Shown: positions 1 through 12,849 of the stretch, piece by piece
Position numbering within the stretch: the first letter of the stretch is position 1
Layout: the number at the start of each line of letters is the position of its first letter
Source of the DNA: Hermodice carunculata
Taxonomy: Eukaryota > Annelida > Polychaeta > Eunicida > Amphinomidae
Direction: 5' to 3'
DNA: 64,000 nucleotides
NCBI GenBank assembly: GCA_964020975.1
Contig: OZ026613.1
Location: 62,362,011 to 62,426,010, forward strand
Made by a program: the position numbers and the translations under genes
The notes under the pieces: generated by a model
Database searches by the model: none
Seen by the model: only the letters and a program-made list of their open reading frames with translations
Told to the model about the DNA's origin: nothing

Positions 1-518
1 GAAAGTAAAGGTAATCATCTGAGCTTAACCATTAGGCCAAGGAAACAAAATCACATCCATTCTGCTGGGCTAAATAGTTTCAAGTAACAAATAAGCAAAT
101 TTGAGTTACATGTGACCAGGAGATCTGATGTTTACAAAATTAAAGCAAACTAATACCCCATGACCTTGAAAATAGTCTTACATCACCATACAAACAGGAA
201 GTTTTGACAACACGCACAAAGAATACAATTACATATACAAATGGTTGTTGACGAATACATAAAAGTAAATACCAATGAAAAATACAAGTTTAAAGTCACA
301 AAACGAACAATGAGATATTTACTTGCATGTGTCATAAGAATTACTTTTGCTGGAAAACATTAAAAGTCAATTTCCTCCTCCATGAAAACAGTTAAATTGG
401 CCTCATATTTGCGAGAGAAAACGAGATAGATTCAAGCAGGAAAATGCGTCTTAATCAAAAGATGATCGAATGTTGAACATGTCTTCACTGCGGAAGAGTC
501 GAACTTAAGAATACAGGG
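1..518. other. Intergenic AT-rich stretch, no gene seen
   Basis: I see no long open frame, splice-bounded coding segment, RNA gene or clear repeat here. Base composition is ordinary for the window. Confidence 0.6.
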
Positions 519-660
519 CCACATTCGGAATATTAGACCTTTGGAACATTGACCCTTCGAAACAATGGACCTTCGGAATACTGCTCATAATTCGGAACAT
601 CGAATCGTCTGATCATTGAACCTAAGACACTTTGGACCATCGGAATATGGGCCGTTCACT
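519..660. repeat. Degenerate ~16-bp minisatellite
   Basis: Variants of a unit close to ACCTTCGGAACATTGG recur every 15-20 bases (ATTCGGAATATTAGA, CTTTGGAACATTGA, CCTTCGAAACAATGGA, CCTTCGGAATACTG and so on). Copies differ at several positions and spacing drifts, so this is an old, decayed tandem array. No function is evident. Confidence 0.6.
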
Positions 661-675
661 GGGCTTCAGTTCATA

Positions 676-795
676 TGCTTGTTTGTCTTACGTGTGACCC
701 TTCCACATATCTTCTTTGTAATGTGGCGCTTTTACATGTCTGGTTTGTCTTTAATGTGACTTTCACCTGTCTGCTACATCTTTAATGTGACCCTT
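676..795. repeat. Three-copy ~45-bp degenerate tandem repeat
   Basis: A unit resembling TGTCTTTAATGTGACCCTTC followed by a CACATGTCTG-like segment occurs three times in a row with substitutions. It directly follows the shorter minisatellite, so 519-795 is a composite satellite-like patch. Confidence 0.5.
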
Positions 796-1295
796 CCATC
801 AGATATTTGAATCAAAGTACGTTAAATATACATGAAAACTCAGAAGGGCCTTCTGTTTCTTTTCAGTCACTCAAATATTTTAGTTACTAAATTTAAAAAG
901 GCAGTTTAAGAGTCTTGTGCATTCCTGTTCTAATTCAGACAAGGCTCACAAGCACATGTCCGTACAATTACTAGAAAATGCATAACCTAGGTGTACATTT
1001 CGGGGATTTCCCTAACACTCTGATTGTAGAATACTTGTCTGCATATTGTCACTATATTTTTGCTGTCAAGATGAATGCGTCCAATACAGCTTGCCGTATC
1101 TGGGAAATTAAGAATCTGATGATTAGTCAGAAAATTCTCCTGAGAAAGGGATTTTCCCCGCGTAAACCAGGATTACGGAAAGTTAAATCTGAAAGCTACA
1201 TCGAAAGGAGTCCCATTTCTCATTTCGTCGGTGAGGAAGGGGGTGGGGTGGGGGAGGGGGATGTGTGGCGGGACAGGACTGCATCTTACCAATAA
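796..1295. other. Non-coding spacer
   Basis: Open frames are short and have no recognisable protein character. A G-rich run (GGGGGTGGGGTGGGGGAGGGGG-like) sits near 1235-1261. No gene is supported. Confidence 0.5.
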
Positions 1296-1780
1296 TACAG
1301 TAAAAGCTGTTTTGAGATACCCGTCTTTTGGGAGACCACCTGCCTTTGGTGACCACTTTTGTGCAAAAGCACATTCCAATGATAATTTACCTCTTTTGGG
1401 AGACCACCCGCAGAACCTGACCAGTGACCACCCCAAATACCCGAAGAGACTACTTATCCAGCCACAAATACCCCATTTAGATAAGTAAAATCCATCAATT
1501 TTGGCAAGATTACTAAAACTGTTGATAAAATGAGTTTACAAAAACTAAATATGTTTATGATATCAACAGATAAATATACATCTGACTGCAAGATGGAATT
1601 CGGTGTAATAAATATAGAAACATGCATGTATGAATCTAAATTATGGATGGAAATTCAAACTAGAGGTAAATTGTTGGTCAGGTGGCATAACAATCAACCT
1701 TCCTTTGGGAGACCACATGCTTTACATGACCACTTTTGGGTGTGTCTCAGGGGTGGTCTCTCAAAATAGGTTTTATTGTA
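1296..1780. mobile_element. Non-autonomous inverted-repeat element (MITE-like)
   Basis: The left end, TACAGTAAAAGCTGTTTTGA, is mirrored at the right end as the complement of a sequence reading TACAATAAAACCTATTTTGA. That gives terminal inverted repeats of about 22 bp with three to four mismatches. Inside, a motif like TTTTGGGAGACCACC followed by TGACCACTTTTG occurs three times (near 1326, 1391 and 1701). There is no transposase frame, so it would need another element's enzyme. The TA dinucleotide at both ends could be a duplicated target, but I cannot assign a superfamily. Confidence 0.6.
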
Positions 1781-1989
1781 CATGTACCTTGATGTGCAGC
1801 ATCGCGGACGGTGAAATTGCTATAAACAACTATACTTCCATTCTTAAAGAACAGAAACGGGCAGTGAGGCAAAATATGTGTGTACATACGGAATGATTTT
1901 GCGTTTAAGTCTATATAATATGTCACATGGCTCCCTTGAGATGGTGTTGGTTGAGATATATTAACCTAAATCAAAATCTATACTGGTGG

Positions 1990-3810
1990 GAACTTGCAAC
2001 CGTCCTCCAATTAAAAAAATCAATCAAACAAACAAACAAACAAACTTTCTTTAATGATTTGGAGAAATTGGTTATTAATTATGATGGTGTTGTGAGTACT
2101 GAATGCATAATCCTTGGCGATTTTAATGTGAACATTATACAGAATGAGGACTCTAGTTTAAAACAGCAATTATCTGCATTTTGCAGAAGCTTTGATTTTA
2201 AACAAGTGATTACGGAACCCACTAGGCTATCAGCATTACTGGATCTGATCATAGTATCGGATGATCAAAAAATCTCTCAGTTTGGTGTAATACCTGTAGG
2301 TCTCAGCGACCATTATCTGACGTTCTGCGCGAGAAAGTTATTAAGAGTCAAATGTTCTCCTGTAGAGCATATAGAAATAAAAAGTTTGAAAAACTATGAT
2401 CCTGATGAGTTCAATCTTGGTCTAAAAGGGACTAGTTGAAATGATGTAATGAATGCAACGCAGGTTGAGAAAGCTTGGTCAGCTCTTAAAAATTTTGTTT
2501 GTTTCTGTGGATTACCGGTGAGATTTTAAATGGTATTCTCAAGAGAGTCAGAATGCTTTTTTATTTCAGAAAATTAGGAAACTTGGAAATTGAAAACGAA
2601 TACCGTAAATGGAGAAATAAGGTAAAAAGAATAGTCAAAGTTGCCAAATAGGAGTATTTAACTTCTCAGATTGAAAAAAATAAAAGCAACAGTAAGAAAC
2701 TTCTGACAATCCTCAAAACACTAGGTTATCATCCAAATAATGTCAAACAAAGTAAAATTGTATTGTTTGATGAAAATGGTGATATTTATTACCAGGCCAA
2801 ACAAGTTGCTGATACTTTTAATAATTATTTCACTACTGTGGCGTCAAATTTAGTGGACAAATTACCATCTCCATATGATCTGTTCACTTCTGAGAAAGTT
2901 AATAACTTTTATCTGGAAAAAGGAGGAAAAAAACTCCTTTCAATTAGCCACTGTGACAGAAGATTGTGTTGTCAAGAGAATACAAGATCTGGATTTTAAT
3001 AAATTTTCTGGTCCTGATAACTTGTCAGCAAGATTTTTTAAAGATGGAGCACCTAGTATTGCCCCTGTAGTTACACGCATAATCATTCTGTCAATGTTGA
3101 CTTCGCGAGTTCCTGAAGAACTAAAAGAAGCCAAAATCTTTTCCTTATATAAAAAAGGGCAGTAGAACCGAGGTCTATAACTACAGACCTGTGTCCTTTC
3201 AATGTATCCTATCTAGGGTGTTAGGGGAAAAAAATCAGTGAAAGACCAATTAGAAGTTTATCTGAAGTCTAATAATCTTTTGTACAAGTATCAATCTGGC
3301 TTTCGCCCATGTTTCTCTACAGCCATCTGTTTAACATGACTGATTATGTCAAGAGGGACATATTATATCGGGACATTACGAAAGAATGATTCTAATGGAC
3401 TTACAGAAAGCATTAGACAATCGCCAGATTCTGTGTACAAAACTAGCAGCCATGGGATTGGACATTTCCTCAGTGTTATAGTTTCAGTCTAACTTATCAG
3501 ACAGAAACCAGGCTGTTAGTGTAAATGGAACAATGTCGGCTCTAAGACGAATAGCACGCCGAGCTCCGCAGGGTTCGATCTTGGGGCCGATATTGTTCCA
3601 AATTTATGTCAATGGTATGGTTATGGCGGTCTGTTGCAAACTTTTATTATATGCAAAAACAAATATTGTCTTGATAAAATCAACTTTTGCAAAACTTAGG
3701 CCTGCATGGAATATTCAGATTTTACATTTACTGTCCTTAATATGTCTCTCTTTGATGAGACATTCAAATTACTGTGTAATACTCGCACCTATGTACCTGC
3801 CCTGTCTTTG
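1990..3810 (+). mobile_element. Decayed LINE (jockey/CR1-like) with endonuclease and RT remnants
   Basis: An open frame from about 2040 to 2439 carries the C-terminal half of an APE-type endonuclease: a CIILGDFNVNI motif, a TRLSALLDLIIVSD motif and GLSDHYLTF. Reverse transcriptase follows, with fingers in two overlapping frames (SGPDNLSARFFKDGA, VPEELKEAKIFSLYKKG at 2875-3165) and palm at 3533-3690 (APQGSILGPILFQIYVNGM, then LLYAKTN). The catalytic YADD box reads YAKT here, so both aspartates are gone. Frameshifts and stops break it around 2440-2760 and 3165-3530. The 5' part of the endonuclease is missing and no clear C-terminal zinc knuckle is seen. The motif order and GSILGP box fit the jockey/CR1/L2 assemblage rather than L1. 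Confidence 0.85.
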
Positions 3811-3973
3811 ATGCATTGATATGTAATTATACTAGCGGTTAAGCGTGCCGTGCATGAATATCAACGAGTCGTGTTAGTTTTTTCGGCTTGTTGTTCAAAA
3901 TGGTGACCACCTTGAAGCGATAAGCACGGTAAAATCCAGGTAAATTCCCTCTCAAACATAGAATAAATAAAAT

Positions 3974-4131
3974 CTTACGTGTCTGATTGGGAGTTACAGT
4001 GTTTTTTTTCTCACTCGTGGTCCTTGTTGATGTGGAAAATCACTCGTGAGCTTCGCTCACTCGTGATTTTCCACATCAACAAGGACCACTTGTGAGAAAA
4101 AAACACGGTAACTCCTTCTCGGCCATGTAAG
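3974..4131. mobile_element. Foldback element with ~78-bp inverted arms
   Basis: The two halves are near-perfect reverse complements around a centre at about 4051-4053 (GAGCTTCGCTC). The inner 35 bp per arm (TGGTCCTTGTTGATGTGGAA and beyond) match almost exactly; the outer arms (CTTACGTG and GGAGTTAC against CATGTAAG and GTAACTCC) are more diverged. No protein is encoded. This is a foldback or MITE-type insertion that would form a long hairpin as single strand. Confidence 0.75.
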
Positions 4132-6329
4132 ATTCTCTGTATCTTTACTGCGCTCAGGGGGAATGGGGGAAACTCGGGGATTGGTCTGTTTATCAGGCAA
4201 ATGTGACACCTTCTCGGCACATAATGCATGGTTTTGTTTTATGGAAATGGATTTATTATCGTTAGCATCTATGTTGATGTGCATAATAACTTGAGGCTAT
4301 TGAGCAACTTTTTAGTTCATCAATAAGCTACCACACCCACAATACATATAACTTCTGGATTCATAATTTACAAGTGCTCAGTCTTTAAACAATTATTAAT
4401 GAGAAATTTTGCAGTCATAATGTAGAAATAAATAAACATGATAAGATTCAAGTAAAGAAGATATGTTTTCCTAATGATGTGTATGGAGGTTTCAACGCAC
4501 AAATTCATTAATGAAATTTCACTGAGTTGCAAGCGAATCGTCATCACTCACAACAATGTTAAATGTTTCACAGTACAACAATGTTAATGTTTCACCGTAC
4601 ATTTGTCATCCTCGCATGTCTGGCGACATACCTGTTTCCAAGTTAAAAAGCGCTGGGTGCTCTACAGATATTTCGCACATACCCTTCCTTGTAGTGAAGC
4701 GGCAAGACCTCTTCCAACAACTATTCATGAGTGCTTAATATTGCATGCTGCGAATGGGTATTTGAAGTTGGGTGTAAAAGGTATTATCTTTTTGATAAAA
4801 CCTTATTTTAGCTTCAACATAAATTTAATGGGGTCCATCTAGAGTGCCCAGTGAAGCGGCCCTACAATCGATGAGAGTAGCCCGCCAGGAGTTTGATAAT
4901 CAGTTGGATGGAGCCAGTTACTGGTGTAACTCTTGTTTAACACCGCCCTGCTTAGAATAGACCCATGTCAACAACTTTCCTTGACCATATTCTTTTGATA
5001 GGTTTTATGGACATTTCTCATTAACATATTTTCTGAGAACTGTAACTTTAGGTAAAAACATAGCAGCAACATTTTACATTCGACCATTTTGGGGCGGTTT
5101 GAGCCGAAAATGGTTAATATAAATCTGCTGTAATGTTAAGTAGTCTAGCTTAAGTGTAGATTGACTGCTGATAGATTAAACGACTTACGTGCTTTACCAG
5201 GTCTCACAAGGAAGCTACGACTACGGATCAGAAGTTAAACCCACAGGTAGGTCTCCTAATTTTAATTTTGTTTGCAAATTTGAATTCAATTTGCTACGAT
5301 AATTATATGATGAATATTTGCCTGAACGTCAAAGCAACACACACAGTTCAATACGAACTCGTGCAATATGATATTCCCATTGAATATCTGTTCCATTGGA
5401 AAATGGTAATTGTGGATATAATGCAGTCGCAGGCTGCTTGACCGTTGAGCAAAATACATTATCATGGCGTGTTGTAACAAGGATTAAACTAGTCATACAA
5501 ATCAACATAAATAAATTCCAAGAGTTGTGTTGGCAAAAGCAATAAAATAGTGGGCACCATCCATCGGCATCTGGGGCTATATTCTCAGCTTTTACACGCT
5601 GTATTTCTCAGTAATTCAAAATGCAAACGGGTGTGCCTTGTCAAGAAATCATGATTCCTGTATCTATAGAAAGCAACTGTGTCACGCACATTTTATTTCC
5701 GAATTTACCTTTGTACGCACAACATTCGCATGAGGCAAATTGGCATAATTTTCTACGTGGATGTGACTTTTGCTGCATTTGATATTTGAAGCTAGCCATT
5801 CGACTCTGTATCCTCATTATTTGATTTGATTTGTACTTTAGAAATGAGTATGTTACAGTGTTTACCAGTAACTTGACAGTAGGTCTAATTTACTATTTAA
5901 TGTATCTTAAAACAAGATACTTTTTTGACAAAGTACAGGCACTTGATGGGAAACTACCGCAAATTTCCATAAAAAAAGTAATTTACTGCCATTAGAGTTT
6001 GAAAAACTGATTGCAAATTATGTGCTTTCAGAGATTACATAGTAGACAGGGTCATCTCCTTACCCGTAAATGTACTGCCTATAATGCCGTGGCACACATG
6101 ATCATTATACTTAACGTATGATGATACCCAACGTATGATTATACTGAACGTATGTCGATGACTAGTTACAGGGATTTATTCGCTGGGTATCCGTGTGTAA
6201 AATTGAGAACGAGATATAGAGTTGTAAAAACCATATTCTTGAATGCAGCTCAGCAATGTATACCCTACATACAAATTGGCTGGGAAACTTACATGCAAAG
6301 CCTCCGCACCAATACACTTAGGATAGAAA
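4132..6329. other. Intergenic stretch, no established gene
   Basis: Mostly unremarkable AT-rich DNA. Near 4970 a short CAACAACTTTCCTTG segment recalls the foldback family at 43090 and 44946. The only coding-like hint is the 46-bp segment at 5201-5246, listed separately. Other open frames are short and lack family features. Confidence 0.5.
5201..5246 (+). other. Candidate small orphan exon
   Basis: A 46-base segment lies between an acceptor (GCTTTACCAG) and a good donor (ACAG then GTAGGT). Read in phase 0 it is open and protein-like (VSQGSYDYGSEVKPT), ending in phase 1. It lies on the plus strand, 10 kb upstream of the espin-like coding start, so it could belong to an unseen upstream gene or be chance. 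No flanking exon was found. Confidence 0.2.
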
Positions 6330-6505
6330 ATACTGCATAATCATTTATATTCCCGGGCACAAAATTTCACGAGTTTTGTTTTCCCGATTTTATGCAGGTT
6401 TTCATTCGACATTCATGGTGCTATAATTTTTCCGAGTTTAATATTCCCGAACTGGGTTTCCTAGGGAATATTTATCCCTAGCGCAAATTTATGATTATAC
6501 AGTAT
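6330..6505. mobile_element. Short MITE with ~15-bp TIRs
   Basis: The left end ATACTGCATAATCAT and the right end, whose complement reads ATACTGTATAATCAT, differ at one position. The 176-bp body contains repeated TTCCCG/CCCGA motifs and codes for nothing. It is a non-autonomous inverted-repeat element of unknown superfamily. Confidence 0.65.
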
Positions 6506-6888
6506 ATAAGACACAGACTTACACTTCAATAGAAATATAACCCAGGACATACTTCGGGCTATATCGGAACATTGGATTTATAGCTTGCGTCGTGTACAAT
6601 TTGCAAAAACAATGTTAGCGGTCACATGGATCGATATGAAAGCAAACAGAATGTGCATATGTTACGAGTACCTCCAGGCTGGCTTTTACAACATTTGTTG
6701 AAAATCAGAGTGATTCATTCTTAGTGTGTTGATTGTCGCATTGCCGTAAAACAAAGTTCGTGAACTGGTCAATAATTAACCATATTCCTTGCTGAATAGG
6801 ACATTCGAAAAGTTTCCTCAATTTACAATGAGAAATCAACTTGCATGAAAAATAAAAACAGAAATTTCATTGATAAAAACAACAGCAG

Positions 6889-6889
6889 C

Positions 6890-6973
<84 letters not shown>

Positions 6974-7083
6974 AAGAAGAAGAAGAAGAAAAGAAGAAGA
7001 AGAAGAAGTAGAAGAAGAATAGTAATAATAATGATAATAGTAATAACAATGATGACGCTGGTGATAATAATAATAATAATAAT
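6889..7083. repeat. Compound AAT/AAG microsatellite
   Basis: An AAT run (about 6889-6944) switches abruptly to AAG (about 6945-7015), then back to an imperfect AAT/GAT run to 7083. The long asparagine/lysine or leucine/serine/tyrosine frames across it are microsatellite artefacts. Confidence 0.95.
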
Positions 7084-7734
7084 TACTTGTGTTTTTAGGA
7101 TGATTAGTCTCTTCATACTTTCAGCTTCCATTTCAAGCCATAGTTTTAAATAGAAACACATTAAATTAAAACTATTCGAATACATTTGACTTAAAGGGGA
7201 AACGGTTTCCGTCAAAGAACCGGAATCCTGCAGCATAAACAATTAAGTACCTTGGAGCACTCTGACTTGAATGCGTGGCTGATTTTGAGATCAATATACG
7301 TATATGCTTCGGTTCTTGTGGGCTATTAGTATGTACCTGTTAATGACGGAGGAGGGGGTGGGGTAATGCTAAAAAACATGTGCAGCCTAGCATTGAATTC
7401 ACTATACATGAGAATAAAAAGTAAACGAGAAAATTATCAGTCGGCATTCTGAACTATATGTATGAATTCAATTGAAAAGTGAAGAAATTTGTTAATGGAT
7501 TATTTCAAGGTGTCCATACCAACAGCTTGCCGTCATTATTGCTGGAAACAATTATCTGTGAGACTCTCTTTTACAAGGGTTTAGATGAATGAAATTACTC
7601 AGTGATACAGGTGAGTAATCACCAGCAGAAGGAAACACGCCAGTGTATGCAAGTGGTTCAAATGAGAAGTTAAGTGGAGGAATGGATGTCAATAAAGTTT
7701 TTTTTTTCCGCCTTCATTACTGTATTGGGAAGTT
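7084..7734. other. Non-coding spacer
   Basis: No gene or clear repeat is recognised in this AT-rich interval. A short G-rich patch lies near 7350-7365. Confidence 0.5.
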
Positions 7735-7835
7735 TGCTGCTAATTTATATTCCATTAACCCTTACATGACCCAAATGCTTCCAAGTTTTTCAGCAAATTT
7801 ATGTTCTATTAACACTTACTTGATCCACATGTGAC
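7735..7835. repeat. Two-copy ~55-bp tandem duplication
   Basis: Two adjacent segments share the pattern GCTAATTTATATTCCATTAA / GCAAATTTATGTTCTATTAA followed by a CTTACATGACCCA / CTTACTTGATCCA block. The copies are moderately diverged. The frame across them repeats ANLYSINPYMTQM / ANLCSINTYLIHM, but it is short and isolated, so I do not call a gene. Confidence 0.55.
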
Positions 7836-8087
7836 GGATTCAACAACTTTCACTGACTCATTCAGATTTTGGGTATCTTAGAGTAATGTTGGCCTAATTT
7901 AGGCAATTGTCCTCTATACCTAATTGCAAGTAATGCATTACATTGATATAAACATATATCATGCAGGTCAAAATTTCATGATGAAAGATACAGAAGTCCA
8001 TTGATGTCAACCCTACTCCATTTTCCAGTTATTACTGGAGTTTTTCCTGATGATATTTTTTGTAACAAAATTTGGTCTTCATATGAT

Positions 8088-8175
8088 GACTTGTAGTTTT
8101 GGAATAAGCAGGTAGTTTCTTGTCATACTGACTTTAGTTTTTGGAATAATCAGATAGTTGTTATAACGACCAAGA
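8088..8175. repeat. Two-copy ~45-bp tandem duplication
   Basis: TGTAGTTTTGGAATAAGCAG and TTAGTTTTTGGAATAATCAG head two adjacent units, each followed by a TAGTTT/GTTGTYATA segment. The copies are old and imperfect. Confidence 0.45.
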
Positions 8176-8179
8176 TATC

Positions 8180-11100
8180 TGGGCATACTATAGGAACGTT
8201 TCATTAGGGGCATTTTAGATAAGATGTGTTCTGGTAGATATGTATATTGTAACAGAGAATGTCGTAAGTTTTCAGTAATGGATTGAGGTTTTACCTGATG
8301 AAACTCCCCTAAGGTACACCATAACTTAGTAATTTTTGGTGAAGTCGGACTGCAATTCACTTTGACCGACAAACGGTTAAAAGATGTGGAGTTTTAAACA
8401 CATAAGCAAAATAACTAAAATACAGAAGAAAAGTGAAATCTTTTTATATTATATTCAAAGCCTGTATGATTTGGATTGGATTGTAACAGTGACGATCGTC
8501 AAGTTGGCAACGTGTTATACTCGAAATGTATTATGATGCTAATTGGTACCATGGCAACAACACCAAGGAATGAAACAAAAATAATTTATGTCAGCGAGAG
8601 TGTAACAAAACACGGATTGTGTGTTCTTATAGACAAACCAAGCATTAAACATGTCTCCTGTTTGACACTGTATAAGGTAATTTTCACCCCCCCCCCTCCC
8701 CCAAAGGCGGCTTAGTCCAAAAGTATGTTTAGGTTATGGGAACACAATATAACAGTGCTAGAAATGTTTTGGTAGAATTACTTGTTGCTAAATTTTGTTG
8801 AAATTAATAAATAGTGAAGCGGAATAAATTAAACGTCGTCTCTACCCTGTTCCAAGGCAGCTCAAAGCGGAAATTTAAAACATCTTATATTTTTGTTCCA
8901 CATTCTGTGACGAATGATGATAATAGTATTAATAGTTTCACTGCAATAACACTTCGTTAGCCAGCCCGTGACAACATGTGAACGGTTTATGGATTAGTCT
9001 GCTATTGACCGACAGGACAGAGAAAACAACATACTTAATGAATAATCCTTTCTCAAAGAACTGTCTCACGTACAACAGCAAATTCTGTTTATTTCACCTT
9101 GTCTGCATTATGCATATCTACTTTGACATGGCTCATAATAATTGTAGACGGAGAAAAAACGTATTGACTAGGCCGAGCAAGCAAGTAAAGTCGTCAAAAA
9201 AAAAATCAAAAAAATAAATAAAAATTAAAAAAATCAAAAAAATCCACAGACATACAACATATAGGCTAAAGGAAAATTTGTCTTCAATATACATGTATGC
9301 TTTCTATGAAAAGTGTATTGATTTATTATAAATAATTTACCAACCGATAACTGTATGTCTGTCGGTCTTACGCCGAAACTGGAGCAAAGTGAGCCTGCAC
9401 TCTATACTTGCTGCGATAACTATCAGCACAGTGTATACTAATTGGGAAATCAAAGTTGGCGGATAACATGCAACGTGTATCTTATAGAGAATCCACTAAT
9501 CCTGCAAATCTAATCCATTATTTTTGGATTAATCACGAGGGGGGATGCCCTTGGCTGTTGTTAAGCGTATTTTCTGCAAAGATATTCGAATGATTATTTT
9601 TAAGGGCAGCTCCACGTCAGCAATCACGGTACATTTATTTTGCAATATCCAAGGCCTGACGGTGCAGTTTCTGCTTTTTTCTTAGATGGAGATTGTGCCG
9701 TTATATACATATAGTATTGCACATCGAACAGCCTTGCCGAATATATAGCCTCTTTTAATTGATCGTTATGTAAAACAACAGTTTTGCCTGGGATCTACTA
9801 TGTAACGACATGCAATAAGAAACCGTTAGTGTTTTGGTAATTTGAACCTGTCATTGCTCTCTTAAATTCCCCTTTTATGACAGGGGAATTGTATACATGG
9901 TGACTTCCATTGTCGCGACAGTAACTATCAAGACTACATAACCACCAGGCCTGGCTGTTTTCCGATGCATGTAACCAATGGCTGCCTTTGTGTCACATGG
10001 TTACAAATCATATTACGCGTTCTACCTATTGACAATTACTGTCAACATAGACACTTACATGTCATTTTAAAGTTGCTTTCGGTCGTCTGCAGCTATCACA
10101 GAGGGGTTATGTGAGTGGCTGATAATACTGCATGTTGGGAGTGGGGGATCAACATGCTTTGCCCTTGTGGAGTCTTGCTTATCGGTGTGCTGCCGTTTGA
10201 TGTACTGTGAACTGACTTATTATTTCGAAGTTTTTTACTTTCACTATTTTGCCTATGCTACAAAACCTTAAAAATTTAAGCAAATGGCACAATATAGAAA
10301 TCCCACCCAAAAGAATGAAACTCAGACTTCAGAAAACACACGAATTATGAAAATTACGAAAATTTGTACACTTCGAAATAAATAGTATTTGAACACGAGA
10401 GGAATTCATATAGGCATGGTACCTGTTTTCCATTTTTTCAAATAAAATATGTTTAAACCAAATATGTAGTTTTGCCATCATGCTTATAATGAATGATGCT
10501 TTTAAATATCACCTGGCTGTTTCTGCAATGTATGAAATATCCCTTTTTTAACATCACCTGACCACACTGTGTCGGTCCTTCATCTCTTATTTATTATTGC
10601 ATAGCTTTATTTGATAAGATAATGTAAAAGTATATTTGGATTTTTAAAACAGTGCTCAACACGAACGAGCATGCTAGGGACTCAAAAATACTATGGCCAC
10701 AGAAACATAGACTGTAGATTTAGTTTGCCACCACAGAGAGTTTGACTTGCTATTATACAACTAAAGATCTTTTTGTAGTTTATATCGTTCAAATTGTAAA
10801 ATGGAATTGCGTCACATGCGCTGAAAACTACCAGCTTATTGTAAAAAGGAATTTTAACTATTATTGATTTACGGGCAATACTTTTCAATTGCCCCTGAGC
10901 CATATATACAACACGAGGACCTTGGGCCAGTAGTCACCTGTCATTATTGAAAATCTGATACCTTTAACACAGTTACGTGCATTACTCTGTACTTTAAATT
11001 TTGAATTTTTCCTCTGGCTCGAAGTTCTTCAAAGGCAAGGGAAACGGCATGTGATATCCATCCATTTAACAGTTATGCATACGTTTCGATACTAATGAAG

Positions 11101-12102
11101 TACGTTTTCAAACGTATTTGTATTGACCAAACTGCTCATTATCACGGGAAATGGCTAACCACCTACCTTGGATACTTGTTCTATTGATCTGAAAATTAAA
11201 TAGCTAGTTTAGACAAACCGTTTAACCTTTTGGCAGCTCGGGACCAGATTGAGTCAATAACGTTTGTCAGAGCGCTTCATGTGTTGTGTGCGTATAGGAC
11301 ACTTGTCCCACGGCTTCCCATCTGGCACATGTTTTCCTCTACTGTTTGGATCTAACAAAATGGAAAAGTTTATTTGCATCCAGAATTTGTAGAGGTTTAT
11401 AGAAAACTATTACCATGCCTTATAGCTGTTTTGAGCACGAGGGTTAAAAAGATATCATTCGAAGTACTAACACAGGATTCAAGCTAAGACAGGAATTGTG
11501 TCCTAAATAATCTTTGTTGACACTATTTTCCAAATGTCCGGGTGGAAGTGAGAAACACGTAAGGACAGTAAAGAGTCTGATTAATCTCAGTAACTGTAAT
11601 GGTCACCTGCAGATGGACAGGATTATTAGACTTTTCGTATCTTGTTGAAGAGCCACTTGTTTCAAAGAGGGGAAGACCCCATGCTAAAAGGCCTGAGTCA
11701 CACACGCCATATGGTATGATGGTTTTTGGATTATAAAATTTAGTTATAATCCAGTCAGTGCATTTATTGGACCACTACAGAGGGATAGGCAGTTGTGGCT
11801 GTGAAAAGATATTTGCGGATCTTCAAATCTGCCACGGTAGGCGATTTTACAAATTTTGCCCACAGACGCATATGTTTCATTTTAACCACACCTGTTGAAT
11901 TGTCATACTTTTTAAATTGTGTGCACTCCACGCATTCAAAAAGTTGGGCTGTCACCCATATATTCAACTGTTTTGAATTTTTTCAGACATATGTTTGATT
12001 AAACAATTTGATAGGGAATACATTAATTTGCAATCCAAACAAAAAGCGCAGTTCAATTACATGATACAATGGTGTCAAGCTAGGTGTTTTCAAGCAACTT
12101 GC

Positions 12103-12139
<37 letters not shown>

Positions 12140-12849
12140 AGGCAAATGTCACTGCCTTTGCTTATGACCAGTCTGTGAAATGTCAGATTACAAAAGCCTG
12201 TTTTTAATGAAGCAGCGCAGGTAAACACGTTTCCGTATCTATTTCGCAAAGCATCAAGTGGCAGTAATATTGCCAAACAGATGTTTTTTCCCACGATGGG
12301 TATATTTCACTGACCGCTGTGATGCAGTGATACTGAATTTGACCAATTGTATTCAATTCAGGTCGCTTGAGTTATGCTCGGGAATTTTATCCTACATAAA
12401 TCCTGCTGGTGTAGCATTTCATGCTGCTTGCCCGGCTTCAACCTTACTCATACGTACGGCTGCGTGTGCGCCCAGATGTGCCAGTACGTCGTTGTTTCCT
12501 GGGCAGAAGTATGGAAATACGAGACAACAGTGTTGTTTACTGTGCATTTGTACATGCATTTCATATTAACGCAAATAATTAATTCATAACTTTTCCTTTT
12601 GGTATTAAACAAGCCGGTTCAGTATTGGCAAACAGCGCTTGAATATACAGGATAAATTTAACCAGAGATTAATTTTCGGTCACGTCGAGCCTCTCAGGTC
12701 ACCAAAAAGAGCGAAAAGAGAGAGAAATCTGCTGGGGGCGTGTGTAGTTTCTTTTCTTTCATGTGCATTATCGACACACCGTTGTCTACAGTGTGGCAGC
12801 CAGATGCTTACATATTACGACTATATATTATTACGTCTGTGATCTATTG
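8180..12849. other. Intergenic region upstream of the espin-like gene
   Basis: I found no supported exon here. Notable simple tracts are a C-run near 8687-8700, an A-rich patch at 9197-9240 and a poly(A) run at 12110-12136. Positions 10425-10470 share CCTGTTTTCCA and AATAAAATATGTTTAAACCA with 23150-23195, which suggests copies of one dispersed repeat tail. The 103-residue frame at 12258-12569 resembles no family I know. Confidence 0.5.

Noticed and set aside
12258-12569. 103-codon Cys-rich plus-strand frame
   Set aside because: No family similarity I can recall, no signal peptide, no splice support, and overlapping short frames of similar quality.
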